Source: DATCYX01 sp963714425 (GTDB lineage: Bacteria; Chloroflexota; Anaerolineae; Anaerolineales; UBA4823). From it: DNA of 64,000 bases. Shown here one piece after another: positions 33,594 to 42,115 of this stretch; position 1 is the first letter of the stretch, and the number at the start of each line of letters is the position of its first letter. The DNA is taken from positions 227,341 through 291,340 of the forward strand of contig CAVQOI010000009.1 of the NCBI GenBank assembly GCA_963714425.1, given 5' to 3'. The notes beneath the pieces were generated by a model. That model saw only the letters and a list, made by a program, of their open reading frames with translations, was not told where the DNA came from and searched no databases. The position numbers and the translations under genes are program-made.

Positions 33594-34675
33594 TCAAGCC
33601 GGCAGCGACCGCTGGAGCAAGGCGATCCAATTCTGCCCCAGGATCGCGGCAACATCATTTTCAGTATACCCCTTTTCGGTAAGGAGGGGAATTAATTTCC
33701 GTAAGTCTGCGATGGTATCAATTTCTACCGGAGCAGACTGGAGACCAAAACCGCCGTCGAAATCGGTCCCCAACCCGACATGATGGGCATTCCCTGCCAG
33801 CTGGCAAATGTGATCAATTTGCGCGACGACATGACTCAGGCTTACCAGCTCACGCGGGTCGCCGCGTTTCCAGCCCGGCAGAAGAAATGGGTTTATGGGG
33901 AGAATACCGATAACACCCTGCCTTTCAATCAACAACCGGATGGCATGATCGCTCAAGTGGCGATTGGAGTCCATACCCTTCAAGAGGGCAAGCGCATTGG
34001 TATGCGTGGCAACCACCGAGAGCGGGTAATGATCCAGCGCTTGCAGGGCAGCCTGCTCGTCCATATGGCTGATATCGAGGGTGAAACCAAGGCCTGCCAT
34101 GCCGTCGAGCAAAGCGTACCCATCGGGCGTCAACGGACCGGGTTCACGCGTGCCGCCACAATAGCGTGTGCTTGCCCAGGCAGGACCAATCAGGCGCACG
34201 CCACCCTGCCACCAATCCTCCAGCTCAGCTGGCTCTCGCACGCCTTCTGCACCTTCCATAAGGATCACAAGACCAACTGGATACTCACCGGAATCGCTCT
34301 GCAATGAACGATTGATCACAGTCTGCAAATCCTCCCTGGTTTGCACCAGGCAGAATTTCTGGTTATGTTCATCGACCAGCTTGTGGTAGAGATCCAGCTG
34401 CAGGCGGTAATTATGATGAGCCTGGTTGAAATCATGATAATAAAGGGTATCCCATTCACCCTCGCGGCGGCGAGCCGGGGCAGCAAACATGGTTGCAAAG
34501 ATGATACCAATGTTGCCCCGCTGGTATTCAGGCCATCCCAGGAGTGTATCCCCATTGTATTCAACAACTTGGCTGCCCCCTCGCGCCTTCGAGTTTCAGC
34601 TACGGGCAGGGTGTAATCCCTGCCAAATGTGATCATGTTCCAGGCCAGATCCTGGTGTGCATCGACGATGAGCAT
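33594..34675 (-). pseudogene. Membrane dipeptidase (M19 family), frameshifted
   Basis: The two halves read in different frames. The N-terminal half starts MLIVDAHQDLAWN, which has the His-x-Asp zinc motif of renal dipeptidase. The C-terminal half contains GWPEYQRGNIGIIFATMFAAP, LTLDISHMDEQA, THTNALAL and LGTDFDGGFG, all typical of M19. The frame changes near 34550-34558 and a single missing base would restore it. M19 enzymes cleave dipeptides, often with D-residues. The gene lies two bases after mutY and two before the membrane-protein gene, an intact operon layout that favours a sequencing error or recent mutation over old decay. Confidence 0.85.
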
Positions 34676-34677
34676 AA

Positions 34678-35742
34678 TTATCCATCCATTAACAAGCTAG
34701 CAATCTTGCGGTCAATCCTCCCCATTGGATAGCGGGGCAATTCTTGCGGGGAGACCCATTGAAGATCCTCATGCTCGCTGAGTTTCAATGGCGTGTTGTT
34801 TACCAGCTGGCATTCGAATGCATGCAGCGTGACCCGAAAGTGGGTGTAGGCATGGCGATAGACGCCCAGAAGCTCCCCCACAGCAACCTGCACACCCAAC
34901 TCTTCATAGATTTCTCGTTGCAAGCAAGCTGCCAGATCTTCACCTGGCTGCTGTTTCCCTCCGGGGAATTCCCACATGGCGCCTAGCAGTCCACCAGCAG
35001 GGCGCTTGGCGATCAGGGTCGTGCCATTATTATTGATGACGGCAGCTGTAACAGTGTAATGCGGTGTAGGCGTCTTCTCCACGCGCACCGGACGCTGTTC
35101 TTGCACACCCATTGCTCGCGCCTGGCATACCTCTGATAGCGGGCACCGAGAACAATCGGGCTGGCGGGGAGTGCACAGGGTAGCTCCCAGATCCATCAGC
35201 GCCTGGTTATACTCAGCCGCCTCTCCTGCAGGAAGATGGGTAGCAGCCAAATCCCAGAGAATTCTCTCACCCCCGGACGAGCCAAGTGGCTCGGTCACGT
35301 TGAAGCAGCGCGCCAGCACCCGGCGGATGTTTCCATCCAGGGCAGGTTCGTCCAACCCAAAGGCGATCGAGGCGATCGCACCCGCAGTATAGCGCCCCAC
35401 CCCGGGTAACTGGCGTAAGCTTCTCGCTTGGGCCGGCAGCGCGCCGCCATGTTCGGACACAACCACCCGCGCCGCCTTGTGCAGGTTGCGGGCGCGGCTG
35501 TAGTACCCCAATCCTTCCCAGGTGGTCAGCACATCTTGCTGGTCGGCGGCTGCCAGCACCTGGATCGTCGGATAGCGCCGCATCCATCGCTCATAATAGG
35601 GAATGACCGCCTCCACACGCGTCTGCTGGAGCATGATCTCAGATACCCAGACTGCGTACGGGTCGGAGACCCCACGCCAAGGCAGGTGGCGGGCGTTTTG
35701 AGCATACCAGGCTAAGAGGCTCAGTGAAAATGGGGTAGCCAT
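34678..35742 (-). CDS. mutY: A/G-specific adenine DNA glycosylase
   Basis: A 354-residue protein with the MutY layout. The HhH-GPD domain has the catalytic helix start SEIMLQQTRVEAVIPYYERW and LPGVGRYTAGAI, followed by the [4Fe-4S] motif Cx6Cx2Cx5C (CTPRQPDCSRCPLSEVC). A C-terminal Nudix-like domain (about 225-354) recognises 8-oxo-guanine and includes LLGAMWEFPGGKQQPGE. It removes adenine mispaired with 8-oxoG. It is followed by the dipeptidase gene after two bases. Confidence 0.96.
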   Translation of the reverse strand: MATPFSLSLLAWYAQNARHLPWRGVSDPYAVWVSEIMLQQTRVEAVIPYYERWMRRYPTIQVLAAADQQDVLTTWEGLGYYSRARNLHKAARVVVSEHGGALPAQARSLRQLPGVGRYTAGAIASIAFGLDEPALDGNIRRVLARCFNVTEPLGSSGGERILWDLAATHLPAGEAAEYNQALMDLGATLCTPRQPDCSRCPLSEVCQARAMGVQEQRPVRVEKTPTPHYTVTAAVINNNGTTLIAKRPAGGLLGAMWEFPGGKQQPGEDLAACLQREIYEELGVQVAVGELLGVYRHAYTHFRVTLHAFECQLVNNTPLKLSEHEDLQWVSPQELPRYPMGRIDRKIASLLMDG

Positions 35743-35799
35743 GGGGACAGGCGTCTGGTCTCAACCAGCCGCCTCTACCGTTCCTGTCAGTTGTTCAGT

Positions 35800-36102
35800 C
35801 TATAATTGGAAGCCAGCCCGTGCGGGAACGACCTTATAGTTGAAATCCTCAATGTAATCCAACAATTGGTTTGTCAGACTCTGCCATTCCTGGGAATCGA
35901 GCACGCTCTGAAGATTATTCATGTTTGAACTTTGAACAGCAGCCAGGATTTGTGGTTGATCGCCATACATGGTATACCAGGCGTCGCTAGGTTCCAATCC
36001 CATACGCTGAATGCCGGGAATGAAGTCCCGCACAACGAACTCAAAGTAATCCTGCTCTTTACCAGGGAGGATATCCCAGGTCATGATGAGTTTTACCGCC
36101 AT
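35800..36102 (-). CDS. Conserved hypothetical protein (ferredoxin-like fold suspected)
   Basis: About 100 residues from ATG 36102, preceded by GGAGAGG; a longer frame would run into the upstream gene. The pattern (MAVKLIMTWDILPGKEQDYFEFV, then PSDAWYTMYGDQPQILAAVQ) resembles dimeric alpha-beta barrel proteins, but I cannot name a family. It lies 13 bases after the metal-dependent hydrolase gene and upstream of mutY. Confidence 0.7.
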   Translation of the reverse strand: MAVKLIMTWDILPGKEQDYFEFVVRDFIPGIQRMGLEPSDAWYTMYGDQPQILAAVQSSNMNNLQSVLDSQEWQSLTNQLLDYIEDFNYKVVPARAGFQL

Positions 36103-36115
36103 GACGCCTCTCCTG

Positions 36116-36763
36116 TCACGAACGCATATACTTGAGTACGACCACACGGGTCTCATCCGGTACAGTCGTCCGGGTGACTTTGAGGACATCCACAGTCTCA
36201 CCATTGCCCAAGCCCATTTCCCTAAGAAATTTGCTTAAGGGGGCAAGTTTGACGGCTGCATCAGGAGTGCTGTAATGCATGGGAATGACGATGCCCGGCT
36301 CGAGTAAGCTGACCACTTCCGCTGCTTTAGCTGCATTCAGCCCGCCACCACCACCCACAGGCACCAGTGCCACATTCACGGTGCCCAGCGCTTCAATCTC
36401 AGTCTGGCTTGGGACACGGCGCAGGTCTCCTAAATGGGCAACCGTGACTCCGTTGTAATCAAACACGTACAGCGTGTTGCGCGGCTCGTCTCCAGCGCGC
36501 TTGCCATGACCATTGGTCTGCACACCTGTAATAAAAACCCCGCCGATTTCATATTCGCCAGGTCCACTTAGCACGTGAGACTTGCCCTTTACAGACGATA
36601 CATTGTTGTGCCCAGGCGCGTCGTGACTCACTGTGACAATATCCGCTCTTAACTTGAGAGCTTCGTAGCCAGCAACCGTGTGATCGAACGGATCAGTAAC
36701 CACAGCCGCCAGGCTTCGCTCCATTAGCCGGAAGCACGAATGCCCGTACCAAGTAATCTCCAT
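36116..36763 (-). CDS. Metal-dependent hydrolase, metallo-beta-lactamase fold (UlaG/UPF0173-like)
   Basis: A 215-residue protein starting EITWYGHSCFRL, the opening strand of the UlaG/YtkL-like branch of the metallo-beta-lactamase fold. Metal-site candidates follow in VTVSHDAPGHNN, VAHLGDL and VIPMHYSTPD. The branch keeps SHDxxxH rather than the longer HxHxDH of true beta-lactamases. Substrates of this branch are mostly unknown. It is the first gene of the minus-strand run ending at 33148. Confidence 0.88.
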   Translation of the reverse strand: MEITWYGHSCFRLMERSLAAVVTDPFDHTVAGYEALKLRADIVTVSHDAPGHNNVSSVKGKSHVLSGPGEYEIGGVFITGVQTNGHGKRAGDEPRNTLYVFDYNGVTVAHLGDLRRVPSQTEIEALGTVNVALVPVGGGGGLNAAKAAEVVSLLEPGIVIPMHYSTPDAAVKLAPLSKFLREMGLGNGETVDVLKVTRTTVPDETRVVVLKYMRS

Positions 36764-36837
36764 AAAACCTCCAGGTCAGGGGAGATTATACTATAGCCAC
36801 AACTTCCCAACGCACGCAGGAGAAGTAGAATCGACGT

Positions 36838-37608
36838 ATGCTCAACCCACGCTCCTCATCTAATGCTCAAGTGACCACAGTTAGCCCGGACGGTTGGCGT
36901 CTGGAAATCTCTGCCGGGAGGGCGGGGCGCTACCGTCTGGCGCAGGTAGATGATTATGCCAGTCTGCCGCGCAGGATGCTACCACACCAGCCACCTATGA
37001 CCATCCATCTACGCCTGCGCGCCTCGTCTGAAGAGATTCCAGGAACATGGGGCTGTGGTCTTTGGAATGATCCTTTTGGAGTGTCGTTGGGGTTCGGAGG
37101 GGCTCAGCGTCTCCCTGTCCTGCCACAAGCAGCTTGGTTCTTCTTTGCCTCGCCCCATAATCACCTGTCACTGCGCGACGAGCTGCCAGCTCATGGTAGC
37201 TTAGTCGCAACCTTTCAATCCAGAAATCTACCTTTGGCACTGATAGCTTTGGGTGCACCTGGTCTGCCGCTGCTAGCTCTGCCACCCATCAGCCGTGTTG
37301 CCCGCCGTCTGGCCCGACGGCTCATCCGGCAAGAGGCTACTGAGCTGGAAATAAATCCCATGGATTGGCACAATTATGAATTGGTGTGGGAACCTGATAT
37401 GGTAACCTTCAGGCTGGATGGCGTAGCAATACTCAAAACAAACATCTCACCGATTGGGCGGCTGGGGTTGGTGATCTGGGTCGATAACCAATACGCGGCC
37501 TGGCAACCGGATGGGCACCTGCGATGGGGTACGCTGGCGAACCCCGAGCCAGCCTGGATTGAAATCCGAGAATTTGAGTTTAACACCACCGGAGATCGCC
37601 TTGCTTGA
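36838..37608 (+). CDS. Hypothetical protein with a concanavalin-like beta-sandwich pattern
   Basis: A 256-residue cytoplasmic-looking protein without a signal peptide. The pattern GTWGCGLWNDPFGVSLG, then MDWHNYELVWEPDMVTFRLDGVAILKTN and GRLGLVIWVDNQYAA resembles family-16-type beta-sandwich proteins, especially the strand pair around HNYELVWEPD. No catalytic ExDxE is visible. ATG 36838 is preceded by AGGAGAAG. The function is unknown. Confidence 0.7.
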   Translation: MLNPRSSSNAQVTTVSPDGWRLEISAGRAGRYRLAQVDDYASLPRRMLPHQPPMTIHLRLRASSEEIPGTWGCGLWNDPFGVSLGFGGAQRLPVLPQAAWFFFASPHNHLSLRDELPAHGSLVATFQSRNLPLALIALGAPGLPLLALPPISRVARRLARRLIRQEATELEINPMDWHNYELVWEPDMVTFRLDGVAILKTNISPIGRLGLVIWVDNQYAAWQPDGHLRWGTLANPEPAWIEIREFEFNTTGDRLA

Positions 37609-37633
37609 CAATCATCTTGCATATAGGTACAAT
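37605..37633 (+). promoter_or_regulatory. Promoter of the tRNA cluster
   Basis: A perfect -35 TTGACA (37605-37610) and a -10 TACAAT (37628-37633) are spaced by 17 bases and lie 33 bases before tRNA-Phe. The -35 box overlaps the stop of the preceding gene. Confidence 0.85.
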
Positions 37634-37666
37634 AGGCGTGCTCTGGGATTGGAGCTTCAGTTTCAG

Positions 37667-37739
37667 GCCGAGATAGCTCAGTTGGTAGAGCACACGACTG
37701 AAAATCGCGGTGTCGCCAGTTCGATTCTGGCTCTCGGCA
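37667..37739 (+). tRNA. tRNA-Phe (GAA)
   Basis: 73 bases fold as a cloverleaf: 7-bp acceptor (GCCGAGA/TCTCGGC), D arm GCTC/GAGC, T arm GCCAG/CTGGC with TTCGATT, and anticodon GAA at 37700-37702. The anticodon stem (CACGA/TCGCG) has one A-C mismatch. CCA is not encoded. Confidence 0.95.
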
Positions 37740-37767
37740 CTCTCGGCCAAACGAAAAGGCCAGGTAC

Positions 37768-37839
<72 letters not shown>

Positions 37840-37849
37840 CTCATATTCT

Positions 37850-37877
37850 AGATTGTAGATTGATGATTGTAGATTGC
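37850..37877 (+). repeat. Short GATTGTA-type simple repeat
   Basis: Four near-copies of AGATTG/TGATTG words lie between tRNA-Gly and tRNA-Cys. A similar GATTGTT array occurs upstream of tRNA-Ser at 55792-55817. Confidence 0.5.
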
Positions 37878-37923
37878 TACTGTCGCCGCTCAACAATCAA
37901 ATATCTATAGTCTTCAATTTCCA

Positions 37924-37994
37924 GGCGACGTGGCCAAGTGGTAAGGCAAGGGTCTGCAAAACCCTGATCACGGGTTCAAATCCCGTCGTCGCCT
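37924..37994 (+). tRNA. tRNA-Cys (GCA)
   Basis: 71 bases; acceptor GGCGACG/CGTCGCC, D arm GCC/GGC, anticodon stem AGGGT/ACCCT with anticodon GCA at 37956-37958, T arm ACGGG/CCCGT with TTCAAAT. CCA is not encoded. It is the last tRNA of the cluster. Confidence 0.96.
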
Positions 37995-38010
37995 CTGGGT
38001 AATGAACATG

Positions 38011-38046
38011 GATGCCAGTCATAAATCATGACTGGCATCTTTATTT
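38011..38046. terminator. Terminator after the tRNA cluster
   Basis: A perfect 12-bp stem (GATGCCAGTCAT with its complement at 38028-38039) is followed by TTTATTT. It lies between the tRNA cluster and the convergent ABC permease gene and could serve both. Confidence 0.82.
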
Positions 38047-38054
38047 GGGAATAA

Positions 38055-40469
38055 TTACTCGTACGCCAGCACTTCGCGAATCGTCAATCGAGTGGCGTTT
38101 CGGGCTGGCATCACGCTCGCCAGCACCGAAAGAACAACCACAGCCAACAGCCAGATGCTAAATCCCCAGGGGGAAAATCCAAAATTTGTGGGTCCGCCAA
38201 AGATAGACAGGCTAATCGTGTCAGCCATCAGCTTGCTGATGGGGAACGCCAGCAGCGAAGCCAGCAACCAGGAGATAAACCCAATGGCTGTGCCTTCCAC
38301 AAGCACCATCGATATCAGGGTGGGGTTGGATGCTCCGATTGCGCGCAGCACACCAATCTCACGCGTTCGTTCGATGACATTCAGGCTCATGGTGCCCGTC
38401 AGACCGATACTGCCAACCAGGGCAGTGAGTAGAGCCAGGAAGAGCAGAAAACTCGTGAGTATGTTGAAGCCATCTGCTGCGGTGTCACTCAAGGATTTGC
38501 CCGTGGTTACATCCACAACGTCGATGCCGTACTGCGCCAGATGGGCTTCTAGCGCCTGCCCCAATGTATCCTGCTGAACGCCGGTCAGCTCCGGTTTGTT
38601 CGAGACAACCCGGTAGCTGGCCGCCTTGCCGGTCTGGTTGGTAAGGCGGGTGAGATACTCATAGCTCGTATAGGCATTGTAGCCGCTTATCTTTCCGCCT
38701 AGCTGGAAAAAGCCTACCACCACCCAATCCGTTTCATCCCCGTTTACCTTCATGCGAATGGTGTCGCCCACGTTCATCTCCGGGTATCGCTCACGAAAGA
38801 GCTCGCTGAGGGCGATGGCGTTCTGGTCGCCAGGCTCGATCCAGCGCCCATCCAACAGGATAGGTTCCACCAATGGGCTGGTTCCTGGAGGCGCCAGGAG
38901 GGAAACGTTTTCACCCGCAGAGCCGTCTGCCAGCACCAGCTCCGTGCGGGCGAATGCCCAACCTTCCACGAATTTCACCCCCGGGACCTCCATCACTATT
39001 GCTGTTATCTCGTCCGAGCGGTAAGGCCGGTCCAGGGTGACATTCACATCAGCCAGAAAATATTGGCTGATCTGGTCAATGTAGTTCATCAAAGAGACAC
39101 GCACGTTGAAAGTGGAGATGAATACCGCGCCGCCAAGCGTTAGGGTGATCACCGTCAACAACAGCCGTCCCTTGCGCCGGAAGGTATTGCGCAATGAGAT
39201 GACGAGCATTAAGGAATAATTACGCAAGCGGCTAATCTGTCTATCCAGGGGACCGCGGTTAAGCGGCTGGTCCTGCCGGATACCGCTCAAGGCTTCATGG
39301 ACGCTCATGTGCGTCCCCTGCCAAAGCGGTGCTAGCGCAGCAATTTGCGGCATTATGACCGCCACAGCAATTTCTACCAGAACAACCTGAGGCACAATCC
39401 GAAACCCGTAAAAGGTGTTGTTCATTTGTAAAGTCAAGTAATCGACAAGTCGATATGCCACTTCGAACGTCAACGGCAGGGCAATGGCAAAGGCCAGCAA
39501 GCCAAATAACAGGTTAAGCAACATGTAGATTCCGATGACCTGCCCGCGCTGGGCACCTACTGATTTCAGGATGCCGATCTGCTGGACTTGTTGGGTCAAT
39601 AAAGCCTGCAAGGTATTTGTAATCAGGAATCCGCTTAGAAAGACCACCATCAAGCCAATCGAGACCAGGAGCTCTAAGATCACGCGCACCAGGTACAGGT
39701 TAGGGTGATCGAATGAGCTGCGCAGGGCTGTATTGATCACCTGGACATTGGCTTTCTCCAGCCGGTCGCGCACAGAAGAAGCCATCACGCGGGATTGCTC
39801 GGCGTCTGTGCCATCGCTATCGAGGGTCACCATCAGGGTATCGAAATAGTCGGGAAACGGTTGGTCCAGCCACTCCAGGATGTCGATATTAATATAGCCC
39901 TGGGCAGGGGCATTAAAAAACCCGCCCCCATTGCTCGTGGCTCCTATGGTTTGATCCTGAACCACCCCAATAACTTTGAGCTGGCGCATGTCTCCAGAGG
40001 GCATTTCAAGATTCACGAAATCCCCTACTTTGGCATTGATCTCCGCCAGTTTGTAGCGATCGATCACGATCTCTTTTTCGCGCGGTGGCCACACTCCCTC
40101 TTGAAGGAGCAGCCGGTTGATGTGCTTCTCGGCAGGATTATGCAAGGCTGTGATATCTATCGCGACCCACTCGCCCGGGCTGACTTCAAGACGGGTGCCA
40201 AACTTGCGCACTCCCTCAGCATGGCTTACGCCAGACATGTTCTCAATTCCCGCAACCAGCTCCTGATCGAACAGGGTACTCCGCATGGTGATATGCGCCG
40301 GGTTGATACTTGCATACCCTTGTTGCATATCCGATAGGATCACGGTGTATAGGGTCAACATAACCCCCAGCGCAAACAAGCCTACAGCAATGGAGGCAAC
40401 CACCAGGAACGTGCGTGCGCGGTCGCTCCACAAATCTGACAAAATCTTTTGGAAACGAGGTCGTATCAT
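38055..40469 (-). CDS. ABC exporter permease (MacB/FtsX type, double)
   Basis: An 804-residue protein with two tandem permease units. Each starts with one helix followed by a large extracytoplasmic MacB_PCD-like domain, then a three-helix FtsX domain (about residues 265-400 and 660-800). The final helices carry the typical RTREIGVLRAIGASNPTLI coupling segment; its counterpart in the first half is QQVQQIGILKSVGAQRG. Such proteins move lipoproteins, peptides or antibiotics by mechanotransmission. Two ATPase genes follow upstream on the same strand, and a TetR regulator lies beyond them. Confidence 0.92.
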   Translation of the reverse strand: MIRPRFQKILSDLWSDRARTFLVVASIAVGLFALGVMLTLYTVILSDMQQGYASINPAHITMRSTLFDQELVAGIENMSGVSHAEGVRKFGTRLEVSPGEWVAIDITALHNPAEKHINRLLLQEGVWPPREKEIVIDRYKLAEINAKVGDFVNLEMPSGDMRQLKVIGVVQDQTIGATSNGGGFFNAPAQGYINIDILEWLDQPFPDYFDTLMVTLDSDGTDAEQSRVMASSVRDRLEKANVQVINTALRSSFDHPNLYLVRVILELLVSIGLMVVFLSGFLITNTLQALLTQQVQQIGILKSVGAQRGQVIGIYMLLNLLFGLLAFAIALPLTFEVAYRLVDYLTLQMNNTFYGFRIVPQVVLVEIAVAVIMPQIAALAPLWQGTHMSVHEALSGIRQDQPLNRGPLDRQISRLRNYSLMLVISLRNTFRRKGRLLLTVITLTLGGAVFISTFNVRVSLMNYIDQISQYFLADVNVTLDRPYRSDEITAIVMEVPGVKFVEGWAFARTELVLADGSAGENVSLLAPPGTSPLVEPILLDGRWIEPGDQNAIALSELFRERYPEMNVGDTIRMKVNGDETDWVVVGFFQLGGKISGYNAYTSYEYLTRLTNQTGKAASYRVVSNKPELTGVQQDTLGQALEAHLAQYGIDVVDVTTGKSLSDTAADGFNILTSFLLFLALLTALVGSIGLTGTMSLNVIERTREIGVLRAIGASNPTLISMVLVEGTAIGFISWLLASLLAFPISKLMADTISLSIFGGPTNFGFSPWGFSIWLLAVVVLSVLASVMPARNATRLTIREVLAYE

Positions 40470-40480
40470 GCTGATGCTAT

Positions 40481-41242
40481 TCAGTTGATCAAGGCGCCAG
40501 ATTCACCTGGGTTGACCAGCTCTCCATCCGCAAGGTGCAGGGTGCGCGTAGTGCGCTCCGCCAGACTTGCATCGTGGGTGACCATAAGAATTGTCTTACC
40601 ATCTTCAATTAATCCGGCAAATAGATCGAACACTTCATCGGCAGCACGCCAATCCAGATTACCGGTTGGTTCATCAGCTATCAATATTGGGGGGTTGTTC
40701 GCCAGCGCACGTGCGATGGCAGCGCTTTGTTGCTGGCCGCCCGAGACCGCTGCCGGCTGCTTGGAAGAGAATTCCGCGAGTCCGACCTGCTTGAGCAGTT
40801 TCAACGCATGCGTCTCACGCTGTGCTGGAGAGTAATGTCCGCTCAAGTACATGGGCAACATGACATTTTCCAGTAATGTCAGCGTGGGAAGCAGCTGAAA
40901 GAACTGGAATACAATCCCAAGCGTTGACCCTCGCCATATCGATCGCTGACTCTCGTCCAGGGCATGTACATCCACATCGCCCACCACTACATTACCAGAA
41001 GTGGGATAATCAATGCCGGTAATCATATTGACCAGGGTTGATTTGCCACTGCCGGATTTTCCAACCACGCTGACAAACTCGCCAGGATAGAAACATGCAG
41101 TCACACCTCGCAAAGCAATAAATTCCCCGGCTGCATTCTTAAAAGTCTTTACGATCTGAGCCATCTCGATGATGGCGTCGGACCTGCAATGCTCCTTTGC
41201 CAGCTGCTTGCCATTCTTTTTGGCTTGAATGGTAGACATCAT
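40481..41242 (-). CDS. ABC transporter ATP-binding protein (LolD/MacB type)
   Basis: A 253-residue ATPase with Walker A GKSGSGKST, Q-loop FQFFQLLP, signature VSGGQQQSAAIARAL and Walker B ILIADEPTGNLD, followed by the switch histidine in MVTHD. The signature has QS in place of the usual QR after GGQQ. It lies between a second ATPase and the permease, and its start overlaps the stop of the upstream ATPase by four bases (41239-41242). The two ATPases probably form a heterodimer on the double permease. Confidence 0.95.
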   Translation of the reverse strand: MMSTIQAKKNGKQLAKEHCRSDAIIEMAQIVKTFKNAAGEFIALRGVTACFYPGEFVSVVGKSGSGKSTLVNMITGIDYPTSGNVVVGDVDVHALDESQRSIWRGSTLGIVFQFFQLLPTLTLLENVMLPMYLSGHYSPAQRETHALKLLKQVGLAEFSSKQPAAVSGGQQQSAAIARALANNPPILIADEPTGNLDWRAADEVFDLFAGLIEDGKTILMVTHDASLAERTTRTLHLADGELVNPGESGALIN

Positions 41243-42021
41243 ACTGTACTCATATTCCCTACCGGTGCAGGGGTTGCAACTCTTCCATTTTCTAGACGCA
41301 GTGTACGCGTCGTGCGGCGCGCCAGAGTCTGGTCGTGAGTGACCATCATAATCGTCTTGCCTTGCTCCACCAGACGTGTGAAGATGCCGAAGATGGTCTC
41401 AGCGGTAACAGAATCCAATCTACCCGTGGGCTCATCAGCAACGATAACATCTGGGTCGTTAACCAATGCCCGTGCAATGGCGACGCGCTGCTGCTGCCCG
41501 CCGGAGATAGCAGAGGGAAGTTTATACGCGTGCGCTTCCATCTCCATCATACACAGCAATTCTAGAGCGCGCTCTTCACTCTCGCCATGCCGGTATAGCC
41601 CGCACATATCCAACGGCAGAACCACATTTTGGATCAAGTTCAGGTTGGGCATCAGGTAGAAAGACTGGTAAATAATGCCCACATTCCGTCCGCGCCAAGA
41701 AGCCAGGCTGTTCTCATCCAGCTGGTGGACGGCGATCTGGTCCATCCACACCTCGCCACGGGTAAGATGGTCCACACCGGTGAGCATGTTTATCAGCGTT
41801 GTTTTTCCCGCCCCAGATTTACCGATGATACCCAGGAATTCCCCGGGGTAGACATCCAGGTCAATCCCTTTGAGAGCCTGGAATTCACCAGCTGCGTTCG
41901 GATATACCTTGACCACGCCGCGCAAGCGGATCAAGGGGATACGTCCGTTGCTGTTGATTGGTAATGGGGGAGCTGTCGGGCGCAATAAATTTTTTGGAGT
42001 ATTTGTATATGCAATTCTCAT
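41239..42021 (-). CDS. ABC transporter ATP-binding protein (LolD/MacB type)
   Basis: A 260-residue ATPase with Walker A GKSGAGKTT, signature ISGGQQQRVAIARAL, Walker B VIVADEPTGRLD and switch His in MVTHD. It is the first gene of the three-gene exporter operon and is transcribed from a consensus minus-strand promoter (42115-42088) overlapped by an operator half-site. The first 25 residues are non-conserved; a later start is possible. Confidence 0.95.
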   Translation of the reverse strand: MRIAYTNTPKNLLRPTAPPLPINSNGRIPLIRLRGVVKVYPNAAGEFQALKGIDLDVYPGEFLGIIGKSGAGKTTLINMLTGVDHLTRGEVWMDQIAVHQLDENSLASWRGRNVGIIYQSFYLMPNLNLIQNVVLPLDMCGLYRHGESEERALELLCMMEMEAHAYKLPSAISGGQQQRVAIARALVNDPDVIVADEPTGRLDSVTAETIFGIFTRLVEQGKTIMMVTHDQTLARRTTRTLRLENGRVATPAPVGNMSTV

Positions 42022-42022
42022 C

Positions 42023-42051
42023 TTGTATTAATAAACACTTTGTTGTATAAT
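42023..42051 (+). promoter_or_regulatory. Promoter of the tetR-type gene
   Basis: A -35 TTGTAT (42023-42028) and a perfect -10 TATAAT (42046-42051) are spaced by 17 bases. The operator half-site 42032-42043 fills the spacer, so a bound regulator would block RNA polymerase. Confidence 0.75.
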
Positions 42052-42084
42052 AAACATCAAACCAATTTATAGACAAAGTGTTTA
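42032..42084. promoter_or_regulatory. Paired operator half-sites between tetR and the ABC operon
   Basis: A perfect 12-base inverted repeat, TAAACACTTTGT (42032-42043) and ACAAAGTGTTTA (42073-42084), with arm centres 41 bases apart, about four helical turns. One arm sits in the spacer of the tetR promoter, the other at the expected start of transcription of the ABC promoter. This is the classical layout of an autoregulated, divergent TetR system. Confidence 0.75.
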
Positions 42085-42087
42085 GTA

Positions 42088-42115
42088 ATTATACGGAGGC
42101 TCGTCCCCTTGTCAA
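42088..42115 (-). promoter_or_regulatory. Promoter of the ABC exporter operon
   Basis: On the minus strand a perfect -35 TTGACA (42115-42110) and a perfect -10 TATAAT (42093-42088) are spaced by 16 bases. The -35 overlaps the start codon of the divergent tetR-type gene. Confidence 0.78.
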
